Origin: Chitinophaga lutea
GTDB lineage: Bacteria > Bacteroidota > Bacteroidia > Chitinophagales > Chitinophagaceae
NCBI RefSeq assembly: GCF_003813775.1
Contig: NZ_RPDH01000001.1
Location: forward strand, 1,736,001-1,800,000
Reading direction: 5' to 3'
Length of the DNA stretch: 64,000 bases
Positions 1 through 8,418 of the stretch are shown here, one piece after another (the first letter of the stretch is position 1; each line of letters starts with the position of its first letter). Below the pieces are notes generated by a model. The model did not search any database. It was not told the origin of the DNA and was given only the letters and a program-made list of their open reading frames with translations. The position numbers and the translations under genes are program-made.

Positions 1-190
1 GAAACAGACGGATATTTCCTTTGAAATTCTTCAACGATCTTTCCGCCCCGGTAAAAAACCTATAATAAACCCGGCGTTACCGCCCCATGCGGCATACCTG
101 CTTGCGCGGCTATCCCACAAAGTTCCGGGTTTTCGGGGAGATGCCTGCGGCAGGGTGAAATGGAACCGGCAAGCCCACCCCGGCCAGGGC

Positions 191-232
191 GAAAAATGTG
201 CATGAGTGCAGAAAAAATGTGCATGAGTGCAG
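191..232. repeat. Two-copy 21-bp tandem repeat
   Basis: Two adjacent copies of a 21-base unit (191-211 and 212-232) differ only in the first base. The core of each is AAAAATGTGCATGAGTGCAG. The copies lie in the gene-free left end. No coding function is supported. Confidence 0.8.
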
Positions 233-343
233 AATCCGGGCAAAAATCGCCCCGGGTTCGTCATGTTATCCCGAAGGCCCGCTCCCGGCCGGAAATTGTA
301 CGCGAATGGACAAAAATTTGATCTGAGTGGAGATTCTGAGGGC

Positions 344-449
344 AAAAGACGAAGCTACAACGAACCTACACTAGGGGAATAACGAACCTACGCCCCAAAG
401 GGAAGGTTCGTTGTAGGTTCGTTGTAGCTTCGTTGTAGGTTCGTCTTTT
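344..449. repeat. Nested inverted repeat built from 11-bp units
   Basis: The right side is four 11-bp units starting at 405, 416, 427 and 438, with consensus GGTTCGTTGTA (third unit GCTTCGTTGTA, fourth ending in CTTT). A perfect 22-bp inverted repeat pairs 349-370 with 412-433. The outer ends also pair (344-352 with 441-449), and an inner 9-bp stem pairs 381-389 with 404-412. Alternative hairpins are therefore possible on either strand. No protein-coding potential is evident. It might act as a terminator, a recombination site or a mobile repeat, but none of these is shown by the sequence. Confidence 0.75.
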
Positions 450-484
450 ATGGTGGCTGCCCCTACCCGGACCGTCCCGAAACG

Positions 485-527
485 GAAAATGGGGCGGCCG
501 GAAAAAGTCCCGACCCACCCCATTTTC
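485..527. other. Hairpin with long loop
   Basis: GAAAATGGGG (485-494) is perfectly complementary to CCCCATTTTC (518-527) across a 23-base GC-rich loop. It lies about 350 bases past the minus-strand gene ending at 876. There is no clean T-run, so calling it a terminator would be a guess. Confidence 0.4.
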
Positions 528-875
528 TCAAAAGGTGATCTATCTAGTTGAGAGTCATAACGTGGAATTGATAAAATGCGATACGAAAAATATGAAAGGC
601 CATCGCTGGCTGAAGTGCGTCAGTATTGGGTTTTCCCGGTTTTTAAATGCTTTTACTGATCGATTTAGAATTGGTCTCTCTGGCTACTGAAAATATACGG
701 AAATGTGCTAGTGTGTATATTCTACACAATCTTAATTAAAATTTTGTTAAAAAACAATTTTTGCCCCGTACTGGCTGAAAATATACTCCCACTCCGCCAC
801 ATGCTGGCATGGCGAAACATTATTCCGAAAGGGATTAAGCGGGAAATTAAATTTTAGCGGAAGGTTAAAATAATA

Positions 876-1580
876 TCAAAAACCCAGACTTTTCTTGTGC
901 TGCTTGTCGAATTTCTCCTGGTTGAACTTGTACAGTTTTGCGGGCCGGTGGCGCACTTCCTGCTCTTCTTCGTTGAGGTCTATCAGGTAGTCCATCGCAA
1001 AAAACTTCTTCCGGAAATTGCGCCGGTCGAGCTTCACATCGAGGATGGCCTCGTAGAGGTTCTGCAGTTCGCGTAAAGAGAATTTTTTCGGCAGCAGGTT
1101 GAACCCTACCGGCTGTTCGATCACCTTGTGCTGCAGCCGCTCCAGGCAGGTGCCGAGTATCTCCTTGTGGTCGAAGGCCATCTGCCGGATGTCTTTCACC
1201 GCGTGCCAGTGCAGCTCGTTGGAGTGGGTTTTCAATTCCACATGCTGGATGTTCACCAGCGAATAATAGGCGATGGTGATCACGCGGCCGGCGGGATGGC
1301 GGTTGATGCCGCCGAAGGCCTGCACCTGTTCCATATACACGCCGTCGAGGCCGGTACGCTCGCGGAGCACGCGGTAGGCGGCGGTTTCGATGTCTTCGTC
1401 GGGATGCATGATATCGCCGAGCAGCGACCATTTGCCTTTGAATTCTTTGAGATCGGATTCTATGAGCAGTACTTTCAGTTCGTTTTCATCAAAGCCGAAT
1501 ATCACACAGTCGACCGATATCGCTGCTTTAAAATAATCCTGGATCTCGATGAGATGGGTGTTAATGTTTTTGGTGTACAT
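876..1580 (-). CDS. NrtR/AraR-like transcriptional regulator with degenerate Nudix domain
   Basis: A 234-residue protein. Residues about 15-150 form a Nudix fold and about 155-230 look like the winged-helix DNA-binding domain typical of NrtR-type regulators. The Nudix signature is degraded: the helix reads RVLRERTGL where catalytic enzymes have REUxEExGU, so two key acidic positions are lost. This suggests ligand sensing rather than hydrolysis. In Bacteroidota, relatives control sugar or NAD-related genes; the effector and targets here are unknown. It follows the amidohydrolase gene by 33 bases on the same strand and may be co-transcribed with it. Confidence 0.8.
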   Translation of the reverse strand: MYTKNINTHLIEIQDYFKAAISVDCVIFGFDENELKVLLIESDLKEFKGKWSLLGDIMHPDEDIETAAYRVLRERTGLDGVYMEQVQAFGGINRHPAGRVITIAYYSLVNIQHVELKTHSNELHWHAVKDIRQMAFDHKEILGTCLERLQHKVIEQPVGFNLLPKKFSLRELQNLYEAILDVKLDRRNFRKKFFAMDYLIDLNEEEQEVRHRPAKLYKFNQEKFDKQHKKSLGF

Positions 1581-1613
1581 ATTACATAATCGTGGAACGT
1601 CAATAAATACGGA

Positions 1614-3251
1614 CTATTTTAATGAGTAGCGTGCCTTTCCGTAAATATAAGCAGCTAAAATTTGAATTGCGGGAATTTTCTCTTCGGGAACGGTCATCAG
1701 GTCGTCGCTGGTAATGACGAAGTCGGCGGTCTTCCCGGGCTCGAGGCTGCCTTTTTTATCTTCTTCAAAAGCGGCGCGGGCGGGCCAGATGGTCATGCCC
1801 CGCAGGGCGTCTTCGCGGCTCAGGGCGTTCTCCGGCTGGAAGCCGCCTTTGGGGTAACCGCTGGTGTCTTTCCGCGCAACGGCCGCATAAAAGGTATACA
1901 GGGGATTGATGTTCTCTACGGGGAAGTCGGTGCCGAGAGGTATCCAGCCGTTCTGGTCCAGCAGGCGGCGGAAGGCATAGGCGTATTTCACGCGCTGCGC
2001 GCCGAGGCGGTCGCCGGCCCAGTACATGTCCGACGTGGCATGGGTGGGCTGCACGGAGGGCACGATGTTGTTTTCACCGAAGCGGCCGAAGTCCGCCGAA
2101 TCGATCACCTGCGCATGTTCGATCCGCCAGCGTTTATCGTTTTCCCCTTTCAGTACGGACGCGTATATACGAAGTATTTCGCGGTTGGCGGAATCGCCGA
2201 TGGCATGTGTGCACATCTGGATGTCGGTGCCAGCCAGCAGGGCGGCCTGTTTCGCGAAATACGCGGGGTCTTTCAGCAGGAATCCTTTCCACCCTGGTTT
2301 GTCGGAATAATCGTGCAGCAGGCAGGCGCCGCGCGAACCGAGGGCGCCGTCGCCATAAAACTTGACGCTCCTTACCTGCAGCCGGCCGTTTTTATAAGGG
2401 CCGTTTTTCACCAGCCAGCTGATGTTTTCTTCGCTATCGCTCAGCATGATGTTCAGCCCCAGGTGCAGCTGGTCTTTTTGCAGCAGGCTGTCGAGCAGGC
2501 GCATCTCCGGGATGGAGAGGCCGCAATCGGTGAGGCTGGTAACGCCTGCCGCCAGCAAATCGGCTTCCGCTTTCCGCAGCGAGGCGATCAGCGCGGGCAA
2601 CTCCGGTGGCGGCACCTTGTCGCTCACCCTGCCGATGGCGTTATCGACCAGCAGGCCGGTCAGCCGGCCGTTTTTCGTTTCGAAAGTACCGCCGGCAAGG
2701 CTTTGCCCAGGCTGCACGCCCGCAGCGTCCAGCGCGGCCTGGTTGGCCATGGCGGCATGCCCGTCTATCCGCCGGAGCAATACGGGTGTGTTGGGGAAAA
2801 GGCTGTCTAGGCCGGCTTTATCGGGAAAGGATTTATTGTCCCAGTCGTTCTGGTCCCAGCCCCCACCCAGCACCCATCCGGAGGGGTTGGCGGCTGCAAA
2901 GGTTTTTGTTCTTTCCAGCACTTCGGCCCAGCTTTTCGTGCCCCGCAGGTCCACCGTGCGGAGTGATGCGGCGTATCCCGCAAAGTGTGCGTGCGCGTCG
3001 TTAAAGCCGGGGTACACGGCCTTCCCGCCGGCGTCTTGCTGGTCGGCGGCCTCATATCTTTCCAGGATAAATTCATTCGTGCCCACGGCCAGTATTTCCC
3101 CGTTGCGGATGGCCATGGCGGCGGCGACGGTATTGGCGGAATCCATGGTATAGATGCGGGCGTGGTGAACGATCAGGTCTGCTTTTTCCCGCCGGTCGCA
3201 GGCGGCCAGGAGCAGGAGCAACAAGGCGGGGAAGGAGTAGCGCGTCAGCAT
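1614..3251 (-). CDS. YtcJ-like amidohydrolase, predicted lipoprotein
   Basis: A 545-residue metal-dependent hydrolase of the amidohydrolase superfamily (YtcJ / amidohydrolase_3 group). An N-terminal hydrophobic segment ends in a lipobox (LLAAC, Cys about 18), predicting a lipid-anchored periplasmic enzyme. The metal-binding HxH motif is in FNDAHAHFAGY, and later conserved segments include THAIGDSA and IEHAQVID; the C-terminal EPGKTADFV block is typical. Relatives hydrolyse N-substituted amides or formamides; the substrate cannot be read from sequence. It is divergent from ligA, and the regulator gene follows 33 bases downstream. Confidence 0.85.
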   Translation of the reverse strand: MLTRYSFPALLLLLLAACDRREKADLIVHHARIYTMDSANTVAAAMAIRNGEILAVGTNEFILERYEAADQQDAGGKAVYPGFNDAHAHFAGYAASLRTVDLRGTKSWAEVLERTKTFAAANPSGWVLGGGWDQNDWDNKSFPDKAGLDSLFPNTPVLLRRIDGHAAMANQAALDAAGVQPGQSLAGGTFETKNGRLTGLLVDNAIGRVSDKVPPPELPALIASLRKAEADLLAAGVTSLTDCGLSIPEMRLLDSLLQKDQLHLGLNIMLSDSEENISWLVKNGPYKNGRLQVRSVKFYGDGALGSRGACLLHDYSDKPGWKGFLLKDPAYFAKQAALLAGTDIQMCTHAIGDSANREILRIYASVLKGENDKRWRIEHAQVIDSADFGRFGENNIVPSVQPTHATSDMYWAGDRLGAQRVKYAYAFRRLLDQNGWIPLGTDFPVENINPLYTFYAAVARKDTSGYPKGGFQPENALSREDALRGMTIWPARAAFEEDKKGSLEPGKTADFVITSDDLMTVPEEKIPAIQILAAYIYGKARYSLK

Positions 3252-3356
3252 AATCGTTAACTTTTTATCCCGGCCGGCGGAATGTGCGGCGGCCCGGAAT
3301 TAATTGCAGGGTAAAGTTTAAATTTACGCCAGAGTTTTTGACTTATCAAGTTCATC

Positions 3357-5459
3357 ATGTACACAAAAGAAACAGAAATAACCCTGGCGCGTTTGGGTAA
3401 AACCCTGCTGGCACAGGCCGCAAAACCGTCCAAAGAAGCTGCCGGCGACCTGGCGGATTCGCTGAAACAGGTGATCCGTTACAGCGACTGGCGTTACTAC
3501 ATCCAGGACGACCCCGTGCTCAGCGACCAGGAATACGACCAGCTGTTCGCCTGGCTCAAACAGCTGGAAAAAGACAACCCCGAGCTCGTATCGCCGGATT
3601 CCCCCACCCAGCGCATCGCGTCCGGGCTCACGAAGATTTTTCCCACGGTGCAGCACCTGGTGCCCATGCTGAGCCTCGAAAACTCTTATAATGCGGACGA
3701 CCTGGTGGACTGGGACCGCAAGGCCCGCGAGCTGGCGAAGCTGCCCGAAATAGAATACTGCATCGAGCCCAAGTTCGACGGCGCCAGCATCTCCCTCATC
3801 TATGAAAACGATGTGCTCACCCGCGGCGCTACCCGCGGAGACGGGGTGCAGGGCGACGAGATCACCGTCAACATCCGGCAGATACGCACCATCCCGCTGT
3901 CCGCCAACTTTTCCGCATACGGCATCCAGCAGATCGAACTGCGCGGTGAAGTGCTCATCAACAAAACCACTTTCGCCAAACTGAACGAACAGCGGGTATC
4001 CGAAAACCTTCCCCCGCTGGCCAATCCAAGGAATGCGGCCTCCGGTTCCCTGCGCATCGTAGACCCGAATGAAGTGGCCAAACGCGGACTGGAAGCTTTT
4101 TTATACAACATGAGCTACCACACCATGCAGAACGGCGCAACGGAGCCCGATGCGCTGCAAACGCACAGCAATACCCTGCAGATGTTGTGGGACCTGGGTT
4201 TCAGGAGCCCCAACAAAGAAAAGAAAGTGGTGCGCGGCATACAGGCGGTGATCGATTACTGTATGGAATTCGAGGCGAAGCGCGACGATCTCCCGTATGA
4301 GATCGACGGCATGGTGATCAAAGTGAACGACTACGCCCTGCAGGATAAGATGGGGATGACCACCCACCATCCCCGCTGGGCCATGGCCTATAAATTCAAG
4401 GCCCGCCAGGCTACCAGCAAACTCCGTAACGTGGAGTTCCAGGTGGGCAGAACGGGCTCCATCACCCCCGTGGCGAAGATCGATCCCGTGCCCATCGGCG
4501 GCGTGATGGTCGGTTCCATTTCGCTGTTCAATGAAGATGTGATCAAAGAAAAGGATCTCAAGATCGGCGATACCGTGCTGGTGGAAAGAGCCGGCGACGT
4601 GATCCCCTACATCGTCAAATCCATGGCCGACATCCGCGACGGAGCCGAGCGCGACATCGTGTTCCCCACGGAATGCCCCGTGTGTAAAGACAAGCTGGTG
4701 CGCCCCGAAGGAGAAAGTGTATGGCGCTGCGTGAACATCAACTGCGAAGCGCAGGTGGTGGAAAGGATGATCCACTTCGTGAGCAAAGACGCCATGGACA
4801 TCCGCAGCCTCGGCGAAAGCAACGTGCGCAAGTTTTATACGATGGGCCTGCTGAAAGATGTGCCCGGCATTTATACCCTCGACTTCGACGCCCTCTCCAA
4901 ACTGGAAGGCTTCGGCGCCAAGTCGATCACCAACCTCCGCACCGCCATCGACGCCAGCCGCAGCCAGCCGCTGCACCGCCTCATTTTCGGGCTGGGCATC
5001 CGGTACGTGGGCGAAACCACGGCCAAAACGCTGGCCAACGCGGTGGATCACCTGCTCGACCTCAGCCGCTTCACCGAAGAAGAGCTGCTGGCGCTGGAAG
5101 ACATCGGCCCGAAAGTAGCAGGTTCCGTGCGGCAGTTCTTCCTTAATGAAGACAACCTGCATATGCTGAAAAGGCTGGAAGAACTGGGCCTCAACCTCAA
5201 CAGCACCAAAGGCGCTTTATCCGCCGAAGGCACCCTCAGCGGGCAAACCTTCCTGTTCACCGGCACGCTCAACAAACTGAAGCGCAGCGAGGCCGAAGAA
5301 ATGGTGGAACAGCATGGCGGTAAAATACTGAGTGGCGTGAGCAGCAAACTGAACTACCTCATCGTAGGCGAAGACGCAGGCAGCAAACTCGAAAAAGCGA
5401 AAAAGATCAATACCATCAAGATCCTTTCGGAAGATGAATTCATAAACATGGTGCAATGA
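3357..5459 (+). CDS. ligA: NAD-dependent DNA ligase
   Basis: LigA seals nicks in duplex DNA using NAD+ during replication and repair. The 700-residue length is normal for the family. The adenylation domain has the nucleotidyl lysine in EPKFDG (Lys139). The zinc finger has four cysteines (CPVC and, about 20 residues on, CVNINC, around 440-465). Helix-hairpin-helix repeats follow and a C-terminal BRCT domain occupies about 625-700. No strong ribosome-binding site precedes the ATG, as is usual in this phylum. The stop codon overlaps the tadA start (ATGA), so the two are likely translated together. Confidence 0.97.
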   Translation: MYTKETEITLARLGKTLLAQAAKPSKEAAGDLADSLKQVIRYSDWRYYIQDDPVLSDQEYDQLFAWLKQLEKDNPELVSPDSPTQRIASGLTKIFPTVQHLVPMLSLENSYNADDLVDWDRKARELAKLPEIEYCIEPKFDGASISLIYENDVLTRGATRGDGVQGDEITVNIRQIRTIPLSANFSAYGIQQIELRGEVLINKTTFAKLNEQRVSENLPPLANPRNAASGSLRIVDPNEVAKRGLEAFLYNMSYHTMQNGATEPDALQTHSNTLQMLWDLGFRSPNKEKKVVRGIQAVIDYCMEFEAKRDDLPYEIDGMVIKVNDYALQDKMGMTTHHPRWAMAYKFKARQATSKLRNVEFQVGRTGSITPVAKIDPVPIGGVMVGSISLFNEDVIKEKDLKIGDTVLVERAGDVIPYIVKSMADIRDGAERDIVFPTECPVCKDKLVRPEGESVWRCVNINCEAQVVERMIHFVSKDAMDIRSLGESNVRKFYTMGLLKDVPGIYTLDFDALSKLEGFGAKSITNLRTAIDASRSQPLHRLIFGLGIRYVGETTAKTLANAVDHLLDLSRFTEEELLALEDIGPKVAGSVRQFFLNEDNLHMLKRLEELGLNLNSTKGALSAEGTLSGQTFLFTGTLNKLKRSEAEEMVEQHGGKILSGVSSKLNYLIVGEDAGSKLEKAKKINTIKILSEDEFINMVQ

Positions 5460-5896
5460 CCGATGAGCATTTTATGCAGCAGGCGCTGGGCGAGGCCCGC
5501 AAGGCATTAGACAAGGGCGAAGTGCCCATCGGGGCGGTAGTGGTGCAGAACGGGCTGATCATCGGCCGCGGCCACAACCAGGTGGAAATGCTCACCGACT
5601 GTACCGCGCATGCGGAAATGATCGCGCTTACCGCGGCGTTCAACTACATGGGCGCCAAGTACCTTCCGGACGCTACGTTGTACGTAACGCTGGAGCCCTG
5701 CGTGATGTGCGCCGGCGCCCTGTACTGGAGCAAGATCGGGCGCATCGTGTATGCGGCGGCGGATGAAAAGAACGGCTACCGCCGCGTAACGGGCGATAAA
5801 ACGCCCTTCCATCCGAAAACCAAAGTGGAAAGCGGGATACGCGGGGAAGAGAGCCTGCAGCTGGTGAAGGCTTTTTTCGCGGCAAGAAGAAAGTAA
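5456..5896 (+). CDS. tadA: tRNA-specific adenosine deaminase
   Basis: A 146-residue zinc deaminase of the TadA type, which converts adenosine 34 to inosine in the tRNA-Arg anticodon. The zinc and catalytic motifs are His52-Ala-Glu54 and Pro81-Cys82-Val-Met-Cys85. Length and motif spacing fit TadA well, although annotated Bacteroidota relatives are often called simply nucleoside deaminase, and a guanine deaminase cannot be fully excluded. It begins 4 bases inside the ligA stop (ATGA overlap). A perfect palindrome follows 62 bases after the stop. Confidence 0.9.
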   Translation: MTDEHFMQQALGEARKALDKGEVPIGAVVVQNGLIIGRGHNQVEMLTDCTAHAEMIALTAAFNYMGAKYLPDATLYVTLEPCVMCAGALYWSKIGRIVYAAADEKNGYRRVTGDKTPFHPKTKVESGIRGEESLQLVKAFFAARRK

Positions 5897-5958
5897 TGTT
5901 TCGGCGCCACTGCAAAACGGTCACCAGCCATCATTCCAGCATATGACCATTCAAAATA

Positions 5959-5992
5959 ACAAAGCCTGAAGACGATCGTCTTCAGGCTTTGT
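5959..5992. terminator. 34-bp perfect palindrome, bidirectional terminator
   Basis: Positions 5959-5975 and 5976-5992 are exact reverse complements (ACAAAGCCTGAAGACGA and its complement). The palindrome lies between the convergent tadA and SPFH genes, so it probably ends both transcripts. The ends carry AAA/TTT tracts but no long U-run. Confidence 0.75.
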
Positions 5993-6011
5993 GCATCATA
6001 CCGTCATGCAG

Positions 6012-6947
6012 TTATTTTTCTTTCTTCACATCCATCAGCTGGTTGAGGCTCATGAGCTGTTTCATGCTTTTTTCCATGCCTTCGGACGAGCCGTCGAGGA
6101 AGATCACGTTGCCTTTCGAGTTTTCGGAGAAGTGTTTGATGCCTTCCACCCACATGGAGAAAAGTATCACGGAGGTATCGAGGTTGGCCTGCTGCATTTC
6201 TTTGGCGGCCATGGTCATACCCTTTGCCACTTCTTCGCGGAAGAGGGCCACGCCCTGGCCGCGCAGCTGGGCTGCCTGGCGTTCGGCCTCTGCGGCGATT
6301 TTGATGGCGTTACCATCCGCTTCGGCCGCTTTGGTTTTGGTAATGAGCAATGCCTGGCCTTCGTTTTCGGCAGCCGCCTTCAGGTTGTTGGAGGCCACTA
6401 CCTGGGCCATCGACCGCATGATGGCATCGTCGAAAGTGATATCGTTCAGCTGGAGGTCCTGCAGGTGAAAACCCCATTGCTCCAGTGTCAGGTCGATCTG
6501 TTCCTTTACGTGCTCGGTAATGTCTTTCCGGAGGGCCAGCACTTCCGCCTGCCTTTTGGTGGCCACAAAACCGCGGATGGAGCCTTCGATGGTGCGTATC
6601 AGCGCCTGCATGAAGCTGCGCTCGTCCATGAATTTGAACGCCACGTTTTTGATGGTCTCTTCCTGCTGGTTCAGCACGGAATACAACAGCATCGCTTTAA
6701 AATACACATTCGCCTGGTCGATGGTGATGGCCTGGAACTCCAGCTCCACGGAGCGGTTCTGGATGGAAATGCGTTTGAATACTTTTTCGATGAGGGGTAT
6801 CTTGAAGTTAAGGCCGGGGAACAAAATGCGGTTGTACTTGCCGAAAATAGTCGTAACCCCGATAGTGCCCTGCTGCACGGTAACGAAAGAAGACAGGAGG
6901 ATAAGGCCCGCAATGCCCAACACGATATACCATACGTAATTATCCAT
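6012..6947 (-). CDS. SPFH/band-7 domain membrane protein
   Basis: A 311-residue protein with an N-terminal membrane segment (about 5-25) followed by an SPFH/band-7 (prohibitin-like) domain (about 25-190). The following Ala/Glu/Lys-rich region, with an AEADGNAIKIAAEAERQAAQ-type repeat, is predicted coiled coil. SPFH proteins form large membrane-bound oligomers that organise membrane microdomains and often influence proteases; the particular role here is not clear. No NfeD-type partner, often found next to stomatin-like genes, is adjacent. A TAnnTTTG-like element lies about 30 bases upstream. Confidence 0.85.
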   Translation of the reverse strand: MDNYVWYIVLGIAGLILLSSFVTVQQGTIGVTTIFGKYNRILFPGLNFKIPLIEKVFKRISIQNRSVELEFQAITIDQANVYFKAMLLYSVLNQQEETIKNVAFKFMDERSFMQALIRTIEGSIRGFVATKRQAEVLALRKDITEHVKEQIDLTLEQWGFHLQDLQLNDITFDDAIMRSMAQVVASNNLKAAAENEGQALLITKTKAAEADGNAIKIAAEAERQAAQLRGQGVALFREEVAKGMTMAAKEMQQANLDTSVILFSMWVEGIKHFSENSKGNVIFLDGSSEGMEKSMKQLMSLNQLMDVKKEK

Positions 6948-6976
6948 AGTGTAAGTGGATTTTAAGGATTTGATAC

Positions 6977-6984
6977 CAAATGTA
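6977..6984 (-). promoter_or_regulatory. Possible -7 element for the SPFH gene
   Basis: On the minus strand this reads TACATTTG, an exact match to the Bacteroidota -7 consensus TAnnTTTG, 29 bases before the start codon. No good -33 TTG is found at the usual distance, so support is partial. Confidence 0.35.
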
Positions 6985-7135
6985 GTTAAAATCCCTCACT
7001 ACGGCGGCAGGGGTTCCCAAACGCGCGGATGTAAAGACCGGATTGCATGGCGGATGGGGAAAAATAACAAACAATGAATGAACGGCTCGTGCGCGGGTTA
7101 ACACGAAACAGTGCATGAAAGAATAAACAGTTTAG

Positions 7136-7345
7136 CTATATCTTTTGGCATTTCCGGAAGTAGATGAATACGTCGTCCAATTCAATTTGTTTTAATTGAT
7201 AGGCCAACCGGGTTTTAAGATCATCTGTCTCTTCCTTGATTTTTTTGTACTGGTCTTTTAATGTCTGATACCTGCGAACTATTTCTTCGGGTGTAGCGGA
7301 CTGATCTAATGCCAGGATATCATACGCCTTGTCTTCGGTTATCAT
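7136..7345 (-). CDS. Small protein resembling a J-domain without HPD
   Basis: A 69-residue protein. Residues 7-33 (AYDILALDQSATPEEI, then RRYQTLK) resemble helices I and II of a DnaJ J-domain, but the HPD tripeptide needed to activate Hsp70 is missing; the region continues as charged helix (KKIKEETDDLK). An AGAGGTAA purine stretch lies about 10 bases before the ATG, unusual in this genome, and supports translation. The gene sits alone between the SPFH and PAS-LuxR genes on the same strand. The assignment rests on weak similarity; it could be an unrelated helical protein. Confidence 0.5.
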   Translation of the reverse strand: MITEDKAYDILALDQSATPEEIVRRYQTLKDQYKKIKEETDDLKTRLAYQLKQIELDDVFIYFRKCQKI

Positions 7346-7547
7346 AGTGATAAGTATTACCTCTAAAAACTATCCAAATGAACTCCGTTCTAATTCAGGC
7401 TACTAAATTAGTGGAGTTTGGGACGCCGGAAAATACCCAAGCTTGGGTATTTTTCACCCAAACCTTCGATCACACGTGCGTTGTAGCGGATTTACAGATT
7501 AAAAATGTAAATATGTAAACTGATTATCAACTGTCCGGCAGCGGGAG

Positions 7548-8249
7548 TTATTGCATGCCGATTTGTTTGGCCAGGGCAACGAGTTCAGGGGTATTCCTGA
7601 CCTTTAATTTCAGCCGTATGTTTTTGCGGTGTGTTTCAATGGTATAGCGGCTCAGGTTTAATTTTTCCGCAATTTCCTTATTGTTATGCCCACGCGCGGC
7701 GAGCGTAAAAATGTCCATTTCGCGGGCGGTGAGCTTGTTGAGCACGTCTTCGTTGCGGCGGCGCAGCACCTCGCGGAGGGCTTCGCTGATCTGGTTGCCG
7801 GTGTCGATGGCATTGGTAAAATCGAGGAATACGCAGATCACGTCTATCACGTTACCCTGCTTATCGAAAGTAAAGGGGATGCCCAGGCCCACCACCCAGA
7901 ACCAGTCCGGGCTGTTACGCCTGCGCACGCGCAGCACGCCGCCGTACATGGATTTCTTTTCCTGGAAGGATTGTTGGGAGATCGCCAGAATGCTGGTATC
8001 GTCCGGGTGAAGTATCTGCCTGAAAAACTCTGTGCCGAGTGAGAGTATCTCTTCCTCCGAGTACCCTAATGTGTCTGTAAGCCGCCTGTTACACCAGTTA
8101 ACAGCTTTCCTGGAGTTGTTGGACGTATAAAGCATTGCCGGTACCTGGTCTATAATGGCTTCCAATCTTTCGAGCCGGCTCCGCAATTGTGCATTCTCCG
8201 ATATCAGCGCATCCTGAGAATCGCGGTTTTCTGTGCCCATGTCCTGCAT
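7548..8249 (-). CDS. PAS domain LuxR-type transcriptional regulator
   Basis: A 233-residue regulator. Residues about 5-30 look like a short coiled coil, about 30-150 a PAS sensor domain (NRRLTDTLGYSEEEI and the FRQILHPDD segment are typical), and about 165-230 a LuxR/GerE helix-turn-helix (LTAREMDIFTLAARGHNNKEI, then SRYTIETHRKNI). It lacks a receiver domain, so PAS ligand or redox state is the probable input. It is divergent from the superoxide dismutase gene, with 249 bases between that contain a 16-bp palindrome; regulation of that gene is a reasonable guess only. Confidence 0.87.
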   Translation of the reverse strand: MQDMGTENRDSQDALISENAQLRSRLERLEAIIDQVPAMLYTSNNSRKAVNWCNRRLTDTLGYSEEEILSLGTEFFRQILHPDDTSILAISQQSFQEKKSMYGGVLRVRRRNSPDWFWVVGLGIPFTFDKQGNVIDVICVFLDFTNAIDTGNQISEALREVLRRRNEDVLNKLTAREMDIFTLAARGHNNKEIAEKLNLSRYTIETHRKNIRLKLKVRNTPELVALAKQIGMQ

Positions 8250-8379
8250 ATTTATGTTTTAAACAAACAATAGTGAAAACTAACGATGAATACTATACGA
8301 ATATAATTAAATGTGAAACAACCGTCATAACACCTTTATGTAAATATAAAAGAAAAAGCCATATATCCAAACGTTATTA

Positions 8380-8395
8380 ACACCTGTACAGGTGT
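8380..8395. promoter_or_regulatory. 16-bp perfect palindrome, candidate operator
   Basis: ACACCTGTACAGGTGT is a perfect dyad ending 23 bases before the -33 element of the superoxide dismutase promoter. A 9-bp direct repeat ACAACCGTC flanks it (8318-8326 and 8399-8407). Position and symmetry suggest a regulator site for the dismutase or the divergent PAS-LuxR gene; the binding protein is not known. Confidence 0.5.
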
Positions 8396-8418
8396 ATAAC
8401 AACCGTCCGGAGAAAGGG

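Larger units (their letters stand above)
1..875. other. Gene-free region rich in repeats
   Basis: No credible gene is seen here. An open frame on the minus strand (31-345) has no recognisable protein features and lies over repeats. The stretch lies downstream of the minus-strand Nudix-type regulator gene. It holds a 21-bp tandem duplication (191-232), an 11-bp periodic inverted-repeat structure (344-449), a hairpin (485-527), a small dyad (TGTGTA 712-717 and TACACA 723-728) and a 12-bp direct repeat CTGAAAATATAC (687-698 and 775-786). From about 540 the sequence is more AT-rich than its surroundings. I cannot assign a function. Confidence 0.6.

Noticed and set aside
31..345. Minus-strand open frame of 104 residues
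   Set aside because: The frame has no recognisable domain and runs across the 21-bp tandem repeat, giving a repeated CTHAHF segment. Nothing supports translation.
405..448. Possible CRISPR array
   Set aside because: The units are 11 bases long and adjacent without spacers, and no cas genes are present.
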